From assembly GCA_028023455.1 (NCBI GenBank), contig JAQFVV010000207.1, forward strand, positions 1,875,243 to 1,939,242: a stretch of 64,000 nucleotides of DNA, read 5' to 3'. Shown piece by piece: positions 1 through 12,264 of this stretch (the stretch's first letter is position 1; every line of letters begins with the position of its first letter). A model generated the notes under the pieces. That model searched no databases and was not told where the DNA came from. It saw nothing but the letters and a program-made list of their open reading frames with translations. Position numbers and translations under genes: made by a program. The DNA comes from Epiperipatus broadwayi (taxonomy: Eukaryota > Onychophora > Udeonychophora > Euonychophora > Peripatidae).

Positions 1-37
1 TAAATGATAAATATTTTCCCAATACATATATAAAAAT

Positions 38-543
38 ATGACAGACAAAAATAAAGCATGGCCCTTATTCCCAGGAGGCTGTAAAGTCACCAACCAAGGC
101 AGCGGTTGGTGGCTAAAGGCGGAGGGTGCTAAGAATCCCCTGATTGCGGACCCAGGCTGCCATTTGATGACGACTTTTTATTTAGGTACTTACAACTGCA
201 GATCACTTTCAAGTGAAGGAAGATTGCAAGAATTAGAAAAAGAACTCTCTTATATTAAATGGGACATTATTGGACTTTGTGAAGTTAGAAGAAAAGGTGA
301 AGAGACAATTGATTTAAAAAGTGGACATATACTCTATTACAAAGGCACAAATATTGGAAATACAAGTGGAGTAGGATTCATTATAAATAAAAAGTGGAAG
401 AACAATATTGTGGAGATTGATGGTGTATCGGACAGAATGGCAAGATTAGTTATACAACTTAATAGCAGATACCAAATGCAGATAATTCAGGTTTATGCCC
501 CAACAAGTTCTCATAGTGATGAAGTAGTAGAAGATTTTTATAT
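38..543 (+). pseudogene. RTE-like LINE ORF, endonuclease part 1 (interrupted)
   Basis: N-terminal part of an apurinic/apyrimidinic-type endonuclease of a non-LTR retrotransposon, in the group often annotated as 'craniofacial development protein 2-like' or endonuclease-reverse transcriptase (RTE/BovB-like). Visible motifs in order are YNCRSL (catalytic-site Asn at about residue 53), GLCEVR (metal-binding Glu at about 82) and QVYAPTSS. The first ATG is at 38. A second in-frame ATG at 167 sits just before the conserved block and could be the true start. The frame is healthy up to 543, where a solo LTR begins. The same frame resumes in register at 2677 once the LTR and one target duplication are ignored. 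The apparent read-through past 543 to a stop at 605 is LTR sequence. Family assignment is from recognised motifs; the clade level is inferred. Confidence 0.85.
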
Positions 544-2676
544 TGTAACGATCCAGAGAATGGGACTTCACATAAACTGCACTACAGGGCACCATCTAGG
601 CATTTGAACCTAGAAAAATTTATAAAGTAGGCAGATACGTAAGTCAACAAAAAAAAATTTTTTTGTTCTTAAATTTTGATTCCGGTCATTAGCCCAAGTC
701 ACTAGCTCAGTGAGTAGCAGAGATAATAAAATATAACTTAATTTTATATCTTAAATATAAAAGAATAAAAGCCACTGCCAGAAATTAACACATAAAATAT
801 TTATTTACGCACATATAAAATCATTCTAAACTCGAGGAATAGGTTTAACATTTTTAGATTTTTATATTCTTATTACTCTTTAATTTTACATTTATATAAA
901 TTTCAATGATTTTAATTTTCTTTTATTTAGATTGTCAAGTATGAATAGACTACATAGATCTGCATTTGAAAATAAAACATTCTATCCCTATTTAACCCTA
1001 GGCTAAAATTCGCAGTCAAACTGGCATCAATCCATCCAATACATTTATGTATTCAATGTAGCATGAAAATACAACAGCACAAAGATATTATACTGTCAGG
1101 AATGGACATCTGAACAATATAGTTTAAGAAAACATTGACTCTTGTCTAATACAGGAATATGACGTCTGTATAGCAAGAAGAACAATAAAATAAAAACTCC
1201 ATAGGAAGGGACCGCGATCCTTTTTGCCGACTTACAATCCCATCCATAGGCAAAGGGTTGGTGCGGTGTATACAGCGATTCTGCACGTAGCGAAACTCAT
1301 ACTACATCTACTAATTACACAAATATATCCAATCCATTGACCCAATTCCACAACGACACAAATAACCTAAGATTACCCTCCCCTAATATAACTTTACAAA
1401 TCTATATAGCCATTCACGCCCGACTTAAGTTTAACATTTAGATACGTTCGCACAAATGAATTTAAAAATGTTGGGTATAGATCGATTACATAGATTCCAC
1501 GGTCAAAAACATTTCAAAATAAACATAAATGATCAAAATACAAAATTATTGATACCGACAATCGCAGAGGGAAACTTATAAGTAACCCCATAGTATTCAC
1601 CATAAGATACTTGCGTTGTCACCAATAACTTAAAAGACATCCGAATAAATACATTTTAGATACTCACCGTAAGGTATCATTATTTATCGAATGTCTATAT
1701 ATTTTGATCAAATATGAAAACCAAAATATAATTAACCGCAAACGAATCCATGCAAGCGTCTATAAACAACTTAAAATTTCCTCATTTAAAATTTAACAAT
1801 AAATATCAATACAATAAATAATAAATGGAAATGATTTTTTTTTTATCAAACGCACACATATATAAAATTTCACATTATCAATTTAGTTGACACATAAGTC
1901 AGAGAAAAGTTCCTTTTTATAAAATTTAAATTTACCTATCAATCTTTAAAGTTCTTAATTAACGTTATGATTTTAACAACTGTTCAGTTCTATTGCTGAT
2001 GGTATAAGAGTCCATGTTCCCATTGGCAATTCCCACAGACACTTTCCTGGAAGACCGGTCTGACATTTTGGAGGTAGCATTTGCTGGTTCTGTCCTGGTA
2101 TCACAGTCTTTGCATTTTTAAAATAAGTGAGTGAGGACGACAAGTGCGTCTTGTCACCAGACTCACCAAAATCAAGTTGGAAAAAGCTCTCTCTGACTGG
2201 AACTTAATATTTTTTTCTTTTTATAGTCCTCCTATGGATTCCATGAACAAAAACGTCACTGTTCTGTTTTTTCGTTATGGTCCGGGCTTTTATTTGGCTT
2301 CCATTGGTCAAGCTAAAATCCCTTTCTTCTCTTATCTAACTTTCCATCTGACTTTTTAATTAAACAGCTTTTAGATAATTAATAAACAATCATTTCCATT
2401 TATAGATTACAGGAATTAATTAATACCTGTTTTTATTTTAACTTACGTTATTTTTTTATTAAAATACTTTTATAAATCTTTTTTTATAAAAAATACATTC
2501 AAATACCTTTTTTTATTTATTAAAAAAAATGTTTTTAAAGTTTAGCATCTGTGCGAATGTATATACGTATAACAAACATTTTTAATTTTAGCGGTTTTTT
2601 TTTTTTTTACTTTTATTTGCGAACTTTTAAATTTTTATTTTAAATTAATGTAATGACATATTTATATATCGTTACA
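544..2676 (-). mobile_element. solo LTR (family 2) inserted in the RTE ORF
   Basis: A 2133-bp block with ends TGTAACGAT and ATCGTTACA (9-bp inverted ends, TG...CA), flanked by a 4-bp duplication ATAT (540-543 and 2677-2680). Removing the block and one ATAT restores the host frame. It is the same sequence as 56812-58877 and, inverted, 45922-47989, where a primer-binding site follows the end, so it is an LTR lying on the minus strand. The U3 end (right side) contains a small hairpin: TGTAACGA and TCGTTACA arms around 12 AT-rich bases. No internal region or second LTR is present, so it is a solo LTR left by LTR-LTR recombination. A TA duplication with one more base at each end fits the flanks equally well, but the LTR interpretation favours 4 bp. 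Confidence 0.85.
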
Positions 2677-3693
2677 ATATGGATGTACAAAAGGCTTTTG
2701 ATCAGAGTAAACATTATTTTAAAATTGTTATGGGAGACTTTAATGCTAGAATTGGTAAAAAAACGAAAGATGAAAGTGCTGTGGGTAATTTTGGTTATGG
2801 TAATAGAAATGAGAGAGGACATAGACTTGTGGAGTTTGCAGAAAAAAAACAACTTTATATTATGAATTCTTTTTTTGAGAAAAATGTTAAAAGGAAATGG
2901 ACATGGAAGCATCCAAATGAAGGTACAGCAGAATTGGATTATATTTTGACTAACAGGAAATACATATTTCAAGATTGTAATGTTCTTAATAAATTTAACA
3001 CTGGAAGTGATCATCGATTAGTAAGGTGTAAGATACGTGTTAATGTAAAACTAGAGAGACAAAAATTATTAAGAAAAACAATATTTACAGTTGATATTCC
3101 TAATCTTCAGAAACATTCTAATGAATTTAAATTAGAACTTACAAATCGGTTTCAAGTATTAGTAGATTTTGAACATGATTCAGATTTGAATGAAATTAAT
3201 ATGAAAATAACTGATACACTTTTGAAAACAGCAACAAAGATAGCTGGTAGAAAGAAACAGCAATTGACCAATAAAATTTCTACTGAGAATAGAGAATTTA
3301 TGAAGAAAAGAAGGAATATGAAGATATACAAAAATGATGCATCAAAAAGAATTGAATATCTCGAATTTTGTAAAATGGTGCGGAAAAGAGTTGAAAATGA
3401 TATAAGAAAGTATAACTGTGGACTAGCAAGAAAAGCTGTAGAAGAAAATAAAAGTCTTAAGAATGTAAAACAACATTTTGGTATTGGTAGGAAATTTATA
3501 TCTGCAATAAGAAAAAAAGATGGAATTATTACTAAAATGAGAGATGACATCATGAAATTGGTAGAAGATTTTTATCAAGAATTATATAGTAATAAAGAAC
3601 AAGTACCTCCTATATCTATTACATCTTCCAAATTGCCCAGAATTTTAAATGAAAAAGTGAGATATGCAATTAAATGTATGAAAAAAAGGAAAG
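2677..3693 (+). pseudogene. RTE-like LINE ORF, endonuclease part 2 and RT N-terminus
   Basis: Continuation of the RTE-like polyprotein after the solo LTR. It has the endonuclease core MGDFNARIG (near 2732), the block ERGHRLVEFAEK, the C-terminal block ELDYILT and the catalytic GSDHR motif (about 3003-3017). A Lys-rich linker follows, leading to the reverse transcriptase fingers. At 3681-3693 an A/G-rich run (seven A, then GGAAAGG) shifts the frame by one base: the conserved APGNDGI block of the RT continues in another frame from 3694. Apart from this shift and the LTR insertion the frame is open, so the element is probably not very old. Confidence 0.85.
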
Positions 3694-5133
3694 GCTCCAG
3701 GTAATGATGGAATTATAATTGATATATTAAAAGAAGCAGGTGAAGAAATAGAAATTTTTTTAGCAAAGTTATATACCAAATGTCTAAATGATAAAGATGT
3801 ACCGGATGATTGGAAGAATGCAGTAATAATATTAATATTTAAAAAAGGCGATAAAGAAGATACTAGAAATTACAGACCTATCAGCCTTTTATCAGTTTTA
3901 TATAAAATGTTTACCAAGATAATTACTACTCGTCTACAGAGAACATTGGATTTCCACCAACCAAGAGAACAAGCTGGATTTAAAAGTGGTTTTAGTACAG
4001 TAGATCATATCCAGGTATTGAGAGAAGTTATAGAAAGGACAAATGAATATGAGTTGCCATTATGCTTAGGATTTGTAGATTATGAAAAGGCACTTGATTC
4101 TATAAACATTTCTTCAGTGATTAAAGCATTAGATCATCAAGGTATAGATCCAGGATATTATCATATTTTAAAGAATATTTATAAAAATGCAACAGCAACA
4201 ATTAGATTACATAATGACACTGGGAAAGTCAACATTGAGAAAGGTGTAAGACAAGGTGACTCCATATCTCCAAAACTTTTTACAGCAGTGCTGCATGAAG
4301 TATTTTGTAAATTAAAATGGGAAACTAAAGGAGTAAAAGTAAATGGTGATTATTTAAGTCATTTAGATTTTGCAGATGATGTAGTTGTTTTTGCAAATAA
4401 TGCTTCAGATCTGCAGGAAATGTTGCAGGAATTATCAGATGAAAGTAGGAAAGTAGGACTAAAGATAAATGTTAAAAAGACTAAAGTAATGTTTAATCGA
4501 TTTGCTCAAAATATGAAAATAAAGATTGATTATGATGAATTAGAAGAAGTTAACAGTTACAAATACCTTGGTCAGATTATTAATACAGATGGAAACATAA
4601 TGGAGGAAATTAATCATAGAATTAAACTTGGTTGGAGTGCTTTTGGTAGAAATAACTTGATACTAAAAGGAAATATGCCTATGTGTTTGAAAAGGAAGGT
4701 TTTTAACAAATGTGTTTTACCAGTTCTTATTTATGGATCTGAGACTTGGACACTTAATAGAAGAGCAATTCAGAGACTTCAGACCATTCAAAGAAGTATG
4801 GAGAGATATATGGTGGGAGTAACAAGAAGAGATCGTAAATTCAATGTATGGGTAAGAGAACAAACAGGTGTTACTGACCTCATTGAAAAAATTAAAAGAT
4901 TGAAGTGGAGTTGGGCTGGACATATTGTTAGAAGAGATGATAATAGATGGACAATTGAAATTTTAAACTGGATTCCAAGAGATTGTAAAAGACCCAGAAA
5001 GAGACCACATGTGAGATGGATGGATGAAATAAGAAAGTGTGCAGGGATGATGTGGAGAAGAGAAGCTAAAGATCGGAGAAGATGGATTAAACTTGGAGAG
5101 ATCTTCATCCTGCAGTGGATTGATAATGGTTGA
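3694..5133 (+). pseudogene. RTE-like reverse transcriptase and C-terminal region
   Basis: RT domain of the same element, open from 3694 (frameshifted relative to the upstream part). Motifs in order are APGNDGI, NYRPISLLS, EQAGF, GFVDYEKALDS (motif A), GVRQGDSISP (motif B), the catalytic FADD (4369-4380) and YKYLG. The C-terminal region has VWVREQTGV, KWSWAGHIVRRDDNRW and a QW near the end, typical of animal 'endonuclease-reverse transcriptase' LINEs. The stop at 5131-5133 is followed by short TGATAATGATGATGA-type repeats (to about 5148), the usual 3' end of RTE elements. Translation would need the frameshift upstream to be bypassed, so this copy is most likely dead for autonomous movement. 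Confidence 0.9.
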
Positions 5134-5148
5134 TAATGATGATGAATT

Positions 5149-7792
5149 AAAGTATTGGAATGGAAAAACAAAAAAAAAATGGGGAAGGCTCAAAATACTG
5201 AAATGATCTTTATCTAGAGTCAGATTATTTTCACTTAATAAAATTATAAATCTTAATTAAAATCATAAGCAATTCTTTTGTTAGATGTTTGCAAATTTTT
5301 AAAAATATCTAAAATGGTATTTTGAGCCTTATCTGTTTTAAAAATATTTTGCTAATTAAATGTTTTTAATCAAGAGACTACAGAGATAATTGTGGGCAAC
5401 TGAAATTGCATTCTTGGGGGGATTAAATTGTGTATAAAAAGGGCCCATAGAACAAAAGAAGTCTGCTTTTAGTTACTTTCAGTTATTTTTCAGTCAGTTA
5501 CTTTTAGTTTGTACTTTGAGTTATTTTGAGTTACTTCCAGTTACTTAGAAAATTTTGTGAGAATGTCTTTCAGTAAAATAAATTTTCAAAAGTTCTTCCA
5601 GACCGTCAAATTTTAAGAAGTCAACCTAACTTCAGGGCAATGAAGTGTGAGTAGAAGAATCATTCACCTTTCTCTCTTTCTCTCAGAGAACTGTTTGCCA
5701 CCATATAATTGCTGACCTTGACTGCTTGCCTGACTGCCTGCTATTCAGAGGTTACCATCATTTTATGTGGAGCAGCCTTTAATATCAAGTCCTTAGGTAA
5801 TCTGTTTATCTAAGATATAATAAAAATTTTATGTTTTATTCTGGTATTAATTTATAAGTTTCTATTAATTATGCTCTTAAATTCTCTCTCTGTAATCCCT
5901 TAATAATATAATGTATTTGTTAACTTACCTTTCATGCTTGAACTCATATAATATAACTTTGTATGGCTCCATTAGATATTTCTAACTCATTCATGTTATA
6001 TATGTAAACAATTTATGCACTTTAATTAATATGCCAATATCATTCAACCTCACAAGTCTAATAAAGGTTCATTTTTTTTGTTTAATGGGGAAAAAAGCAG
6101 AAGCTTCAGTTAAATTTATTAGAAAGTTTTATTCATTTGTAACAGAAATTGCTCACTAGGTTGAGTTTATATTTAAATCTGTCATTCATGTTTTTTTATC
6201 TAAAATATTTTATTGTGGATGCATAATTTACTTTATTATTTGAATTTGTCTTTAAATTTTCATTTTAAAAGATCGTGAACCTTAATATAATTATTCCACC
6301 TTTTCTTGCTGTTGCCTGGAGGGCTAATGTACTCAGTAATACATATATGGGAATCAAAATTAAATATAAATTTTGTTAGTTTAATGTGAAAGTTAAAAGA
6401 GTTATTCTCCATTATAATTTGCTGAATGAATCATTATTTAAATATATCATTGTGCAGGAGTCAAACCAGTTACAGGCTTCAGAATATAGTATATTAAGTT
6501 TATTGTACATGTATAATGCTGCTGACATACTTTTCCTTTCTCTTTGGGTAGTTACACACATATTTTCTTTAATGCTTTGTCATTGGGGACTTCGGAAGTT
6601 CAAAGCTCCCCATCTACTTTTCAAAATTGTTCGTAAACAGGGGTAGATGCTACTCCCTGTGGAATGCGAGGTTTATAGGATTTAAATCATGCTTCAGAAG
6701 TTCCATATAGCTGGCTCTGGGCATTCAAACCAAACCTCTCCACTCGATATTGTATCCTCAAAATGGTGGATGTATCACCCCTCATTCATTATCAAATGTC
6801 TTAAAATGATGAAGCATTCAATCTACCATAAGATCTGTATTTCTTTACTTAAATTTTATGCCTGTTTGACCTTTTGTTAGGTGTTGGAAATAATAACTCA
6901 TTCATCAAATGTTCCAACATGCTAATTAGTCAGTATGTTGATTTTAAAGCTGCTTTCTTTTAAAATACTTATCGATTCCCGTAGACATAAATCAATTTAC
7001 AATAATGATTGTATCATGTATTCTCATAAATGTAGCCATTGTTTGTTTCTTATTTATGAGTTCCAAAGATGTCTTTTCCGAACAATGGCAATAAAAGTAT
7101 ATATATAATGATTTTCATAAGATAGATAAGTGATTAAGATTGTATATTTTGCCTGTTTATCAAATCATTTAGTACTAAACCTGTCACGATCTTTTATATT
7201 TATTTGAGGCATCCACAACTTTCTGTTTGTAAAATTTTATTAAATTGGCATATTAAGTCCGCAGAAGTTATAATACATTCCACACAATTATATTCATTAA
7301 ATAATTAATGTAAAAGGAATTTTATAAAAACAAATCCCATGTTTTGTAAATAGACAATATCATTCCAAGCATGAAACCTTTTGTAACATATATATGCGTT
7401 TTCTCAATATTTTATTAAATATATATTTCATGTAAATCCTGTTTTGTTTTGAATTATTATTTTCTAATTAGTATTTAGAATTATTTTCTTTAGCTAATAA
7501 CTTAGCATTAATAAAGATAACTTTAATACATGTAGTTTCTGGCTACTCTTATCTCGATCATCATCATCAGTCTGATCTTATGCTTGACCAATTTGCTTCT
7601 GGACCTGGAATTAAAATAATTGTGCTGTATCAACAGGATTGTTGTTCATGGGGTCAGAGACTCGAAGAATAGGCAAATAGTTTAGAATTCAGGATTGCTC
7701 CAGACCTGTGTATCTCGAGCATGATCAGATTCAAGCTACTTTTGCTTAGGATTTGAATCTTGTTAAGTGAACAGACTGTTTTGACCGGTATA
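5149..7792 (+). repeat. left LTR-like direct repeat (family 1)
   Basis: About 2.65 kb, matched along its length by 10981-11668 plus 14527-16509. It carries TATAAAAAG at 5433-5441 and AATAAA at 5577-5582, both kept in the second copy, as expected for an LTR promoter and poly(A) site. The end is ...GACCGGTATA; related repeats here end ACCAGTACA. A gag-like frame lies downstream on the same strand, which sets the orientation. The left end abuts the RTE tail, so the true 5' terminus is not visible; the RTE may have inserted into it. Small ORFs inside (for example 6386-6646) differ between the copies and are not taken as genes. TATAAAAG also occurs on the minus strand near 7190-7199, so orientation rests mainly on the gag frame. 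Confidence 0.7.
5433..5441 (+). promoter_or_regulatory. TATA box in family-1 LTR
   Basis: TATAAAAAG preceded by AT-rich sequence and followed by GGGCC. The same motif and flanks occur at 11254-11262. AATAAA follows about 140 bp later in both copies (5577 and 11413). Predicted LTR promoter and poly(A) signal pair. Confidence 0.6.
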
Positions 7793-8850
7793 GTAGATTT
7801 TTTTCTGGGCTTATATGCCCAATCGATATATATGTATATTTTCTTTCCTACCGAGTTTGTTTTTCGATGTTATATATATAAAATATGAAAATTTTGTATT
7901 GAAACCAATGTCCACACATTGCAACCATAAATGTAATTTTTTTTTCTGTATCTGGTTTTGCAACTATAGCAACATATTGTTTTTCCATGTTAATAGCTAC
8001 AAATGTAAAAATCTTGTTTTTTAAAAGGAAAAGAATTTTAATACCCATGTGTTACAACCATTAGTCTTTTTTTTTTTCTGTATCTGGTTTTGTAACCATA
8101 TAAAATGTGTTTCTTATGTTATATACACGAAAATAAAAATGTTTTATAAATAAAACCCATGTATTTCAGCCATAAGTTAGAAACCTTGAAATTATAACAA
8201 GGTATATGTCATGTTTATTTTATTTTATGTACATTATATATGTAATAATATTAAATAATATGTAGCAAACATTTATTAATATTCACAAGTTGAGTAGCCC
8301 AGATATGTTTAAATTTTATATATATATATAATGTTGGCTGGTGCTTTTATATAAATGTGCCAACAGGTGATATTAAAAAATAAGGTATCAAAATGAGTTC
8401 AAATCAGAATGTTAGGTGTTAAGAGAGAGTTATATTTTTACACTGTTTTGCTATGTATTGTAATGATCAAACATATATATGATATTGTTGAAACAAATCA
8501 CTAATCAATTTTTTTGTAAGAGTCTGTTATAGGTGCAGAAAACAACCAAAAATAAAGCATCAAAAGCAGTTAAATTCCAATAGATCATATACATACATGG
8601 TATGATCAATTACTTTTTTCCATTTATAAACAGCAGTAAGAAGCAACAAAAAATGGCAGAATGGAGACAGTTGAAGAGAGGAGTGAGAAAAGTGTATATC
8701 CTGCATAAAGTAAAAGAATAAAGAACCAAGCCTTATTTCACAAACCATTATAAGTGACAATATGTTAAACAAAAAAAGATGAGTGGTGATGAAAGCTCAG
8801 GTGAGGAAGTTGGAATAGAAGAAAGACCAGATGACTGACCAGCATCCAGC
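7793..8850 (+). other. retroelement leader with ~120-bp tandem repeat
   Basis: Non-coding stretch between the left LTR and the gag-like frame. It begins with a T-run and then a GGGCTTATATGCCCA block, closely resembling the start of the leader at 55935. From about 7869 to 8176 there are two and a half tandem units of about 120-129 bp, starting at 7869, 7989 and 8118, each containing a T-run and TGTATCTGGTTTTG. No gene is visible. Confidence 0.6.
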
Positions 8851-10281
8851 ATGTCTGATTCATTGGAACTAAATAGCCCAGAAATACATTTTAAAGACCC
8901 AGCCCTAAATGGTCAGGATATCATAAAAATCTTACAACAACTGATAAAAAAAGGAAGAGATCAAGCAGAAAGAGATGCAAAATTTCAGAGATGGCATATG
9001 AAAATATTGAAGGAGCTTAGAAGAGATATTGATGAATTAGAAAAAAGTCAAAAGTTAAATATTGATAAGATTAATACTTCTCTGAACATACAACCTGATG
9101 GTTTCAAAGATGTACCTGTTTCCAAGCAAGGGGAGCCTATTGATCTAACCAAAGACAAGATAGTCTGTGTAGAAACAATTTTGGAAAACACAGTAATGGA
9201 AGATATGAAAGTTGTGAATGAAATTGAAGATACTGCAAAGAAGCAGGAGGCTAAACAAATAGAGAATCTGATGAACCAAACAAGAGAACTGGAAAGATTT
9301 GAAGATGGTTCTACCTTCAGATCAAAGGATATTGATGCTCAAACTAAGGATAAGATAATTTTGATGGAAGCATTTTTAAAAGACATTGGAACAGAGGACA
9401 AAGAACCTCAACCAACTAAAATAAGGTTGGAACCTCATGAGATTATGTTGGTGAAGACAAATGCCAAATTTATTCAACAAAAATATAAAGAATTAGGTTC
9501 TGGATTGACAAAAATTACTCATAGTCAGAGTGTTACTCTAGTGGATTGAGCTAAGGAGGAAGAAAGCACTAATAAAATATGGATCTCAAGTCTACTGCAT
9601 ATCAACCCATCTCAAAGTGATGCTTACAGTATACTACATTCTAATGGAAAGGTTTAATCAATTGTGAAAAATGTGATCGATAGAACAATACATACTGTTT
9701 TGGATGAATCTTCTAAAATCATAATTGATAATTCTGAGTTACATTTTTATAATAACTATAAAGATGTTCTGTAAAAATGTGATAATGAGGGGTTGATGAA
9801 AACATCAAAGTTAAAGTTTAGGGGTGTTTCTGAATGGCCTCCTGATATGAAGAGGAAGGAAGGGGACAGATCTTTTGGTGTGGCCAATACTGCTCATTTT
9901 ATTAAGTTCAATAATCATTTATTTATGACATATGATCAGAACAAAATTGATGAGAAGTTGAGCTCATTAGACAGACAAAATAAAATCTGTTTGAGAGCAT
10001 GGACATAATTAAAGAAAAATAGTTTCATAAAAGATGTAGAAAAACTTTTCAATTCTCAAAGTGAATATGTTATAATGGATACCATTATGTCAAAGAAAGT
10101 TGGAGAAATTATTTTAATGCAAAATATGTTTAATATAGAACAATATGATGATATAATACCAAAGCACAATATTGTAATACTTTTTGATATTTTAATAAGA
10201 GACCTAGAAAGATGTATTTCTATCCCAGGGGAGCATTGTTTTCAGCCTTATATACATCCAGATCCAGGAAAACATTGTTAA
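8851..10281 (+). pseudogene. gag-like ORF with four in-frame stops
   Basis: One reading frame of about 477 codons runs from ATG 8851 to TAA 10279-10281. It is interrupted by stops at 9547 (TGA), 9655, 9772 and 10006 (all TAA) but by no frameshift. The first 232 residues are hydrophilic and probably coiled-coil, with stretches such as DQAERDAKFQRWHMKI and LKELRRDIDELEKSQ. Later parts keep protein-like composition (for example KLKFRGVSEWPPDMKRKEGD). I recognise no named domain. Its position between two LTR-like repeats, on the same strand, and the similar coiled-coil start of the gag at 59134 suggest a gag or structural protein of a non-autonomous or decayed LTR element. A host retrogene is the alternative. 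Each intact segment is open only by chance of where the stops fall. Confidence 0.55.
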
Positions 10282-10859
10282 AAAAAGAAGCAGCCATGGA
10301 TAAACAAAGTTGAAGACAATGAAAAATGCAAATGGATATGCTCATATTATAAATCCCTAAGTAGCCATGAGTAAATAAAGTTGTAGACAATTAAAAAAAA
10401 TGCAAATGGACATTTTACTTTATGAATCCTTATACCAAAGATTTCAGTTAATGAAAAAGTAATAATAAGTTGCAATAATAAAAAAATGAATGAAAGATTT
10501 TTTTCTTTTCCATACTAGAAACTCGATCCAAATAATGAGGCAGTTTTTTTTGTCAACAAGGAGCAAAGTTTTCATGCTCATTTATTAAGCTTGTTATTCA
10601 CACCAAAATTATATTAGGATCCAACTAAGGTAATTTTTTTATTGATTTTTTTTAATGACACTTTAAGTGAGGAAGAGTGAAGCAGTCGATGTCTAATCAT
10701 CATCAAGCTTCATGCTTCACCATCTACACTAACCTCCTGCGGGGTCCACAATTCTGATATCATTGTAAATATATGCCATTCACCCACACACTGTAGGTAT
10801 AATCATCCAAGGAATTAATAAAATTATTTAGTAAAGTAAAACAGTAGTGTGTGACACAC

Positions 10860-10893
<34 letters not shown>

Positions 10894-10980
10894 GAACAAA
10901 TCTATAATTCTATTAATATTTATTGCTGAAAATTAGATGTTTTTATATAAGTGTAAATATCTTTTTATATATGTGCATTT
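10282..10980 (+). other. 3' internal region of family-1 element
   Basis: Non-coding. A ~71-bp tandem duplication (units begin near 10292 and 10363, each with an AGCCATG block and ATGCAAATGGA) is followed by AT-rich sequence and a (CA)n(TA)n microsatellite at 10849-10893. The right LTR homology begins near 10981; its exact TG start and polypurine tract could not be fixed. Confidence 0.5.
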
Positions 10981-11668
10981 AATTAAAGTATTGGAATGTA
11001 AAAACAAAGAAAAATGGAAAAGGTTCGAAATACTGAAATGATCTTTATCTAGATTCAGATTATTTTCACTAATTAAAATTATAAATCTTAATTAAAATCA
11101 TAAGCAATTCTTTTGTTAGTTGTTTGCAAATCTTTCAAAATATCTAAAATGGTATTTTGAGCCTTATCTGTTTTAAAAATATTTTGCTAATTGAATGTTG
11201 TTTTTAATAATTGTGGGCAACTAAAATTGCATTCTTGGGGAAATTAAAATGCATATAAAAAGGGCCAATAGAACAAAAGAAGTCAGTTTTTAGTTACTTT
11301 TCAGTTAGTTACTTTCAGTTATTTTTCAGTCAGTTACTTTCAGTTTGTACTTTGACTTATTTTGGGTTATTTCCAGTTACTTAGAAAATTCTGTCAGAAC
11401 ATCTTTTAGTAAAATAAATTTTCAGAAGTGCTTCCAGACCTTCAAATTTTAAGAAGTCAATATAAGTTCAGTGCGATGAAGTGTGGGTAGAAGAATCTTT
11501 CACCTTTCTCTCTTTCTCTCAGAGAACTGTTTGCCACCGTATAATTGCTGACCTTGACTGCTTGCCTGACTGCCTGCTATTCAGAGGTAACCATCATTTT
11601 ATGTGGAGCAGCCTTTAATATCAAGTCCTTAGGTAATCTGTTTATCTAAGATATAATAAAAATCTTAC
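10981..11668 (+). repeat. right LTR-like repeat (family 1), part 1
   Basis: Matches the left copy from 5149, including TATAAAAAG (11254-11262), AATAAA (11413-11418) and the CTCTCTTTCTCTCAGAG block. It ends at AATCTTAC (11661-11668), the target duplication of the inserted Merlin element. The repeat resumes at 14519/14527. Confidence 0.75.
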
Positions 11669-11760
11669 GGTACTTGGGCAAATTTTATTGATTAAGTTTG
11701 TTCGCAAATCACTAGGAGACGTTATCTTAAAGATCGTAAGATTAGAATAGTATGCTTTCG

Positions 11761-11833
11761 GTGTAGTACGTCATAGCTTAGTTAGTACTCAAGTACCCTA
11801 CTTGAGTACTAACTAAGCTATGACGTACTACAC
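11761..11833. repeat. perfect 35-bp-arm palindrome at Merlin left end
   Basis: Arms 11761-11795 and 11799-11833 are exact reverse complements around CCC. The left arm is the duplicated right terminus. The right arm is the original left terminal inverted repeat, beginning TACTTGAGTACTAAC. Confidence 0.95.
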
Positions 11834-12264
11834 AGGCCGCCGGTAGATAAGATCAACGATCAACCAAAACAATGTCATGGCAACTGAAACATTGGCATGC
11901 CTAATCGATAGAAGTGATCAAGGTTTTTTCGTGGTCACCAACGAGATTATGTAATATTGCGGTGAATTGTGGTAAATACCTGTCTTTTACCTGCTGTCGT
12001 ATTGCAAGCAAGACGTGTTTTTTTCTATTGTCTGTTATACGCCATTTTGTGAGATTTTCATTTTACATTTTGCTAATTGAGAAATTATTGCTTATTTTAC
12101 ATTTTCATTGCTGAGATTTGGATTACTAATTTCTGTGATTGTTAATTATTGCTATTTATTATTTTTATTACTAATTTCAATTTTGATTTTTATTACTAAT
12201 TTACATTTTGATTGCCGTGTTATTTTTATTACTAATTTATTACTAATCAACAACTTACAAGAAA
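11834..12264 (+). promoter_or_regulatory. Merlin 5' untranslated and promoter region
   Basis: Non-coding DNA between the left terminus and the transposase ATG. It becomes T-rich towards the ORF with repeated TTACTAATTT-type words. No clear TATA box was found. Confidence 0.4.

Noticed and set aside
4788-5193. Minus-strand ORFs over the 3' part of the RTE RT
   Set aside because: They are antisense shadows of a clearly conserved reverse transcriptase frame.
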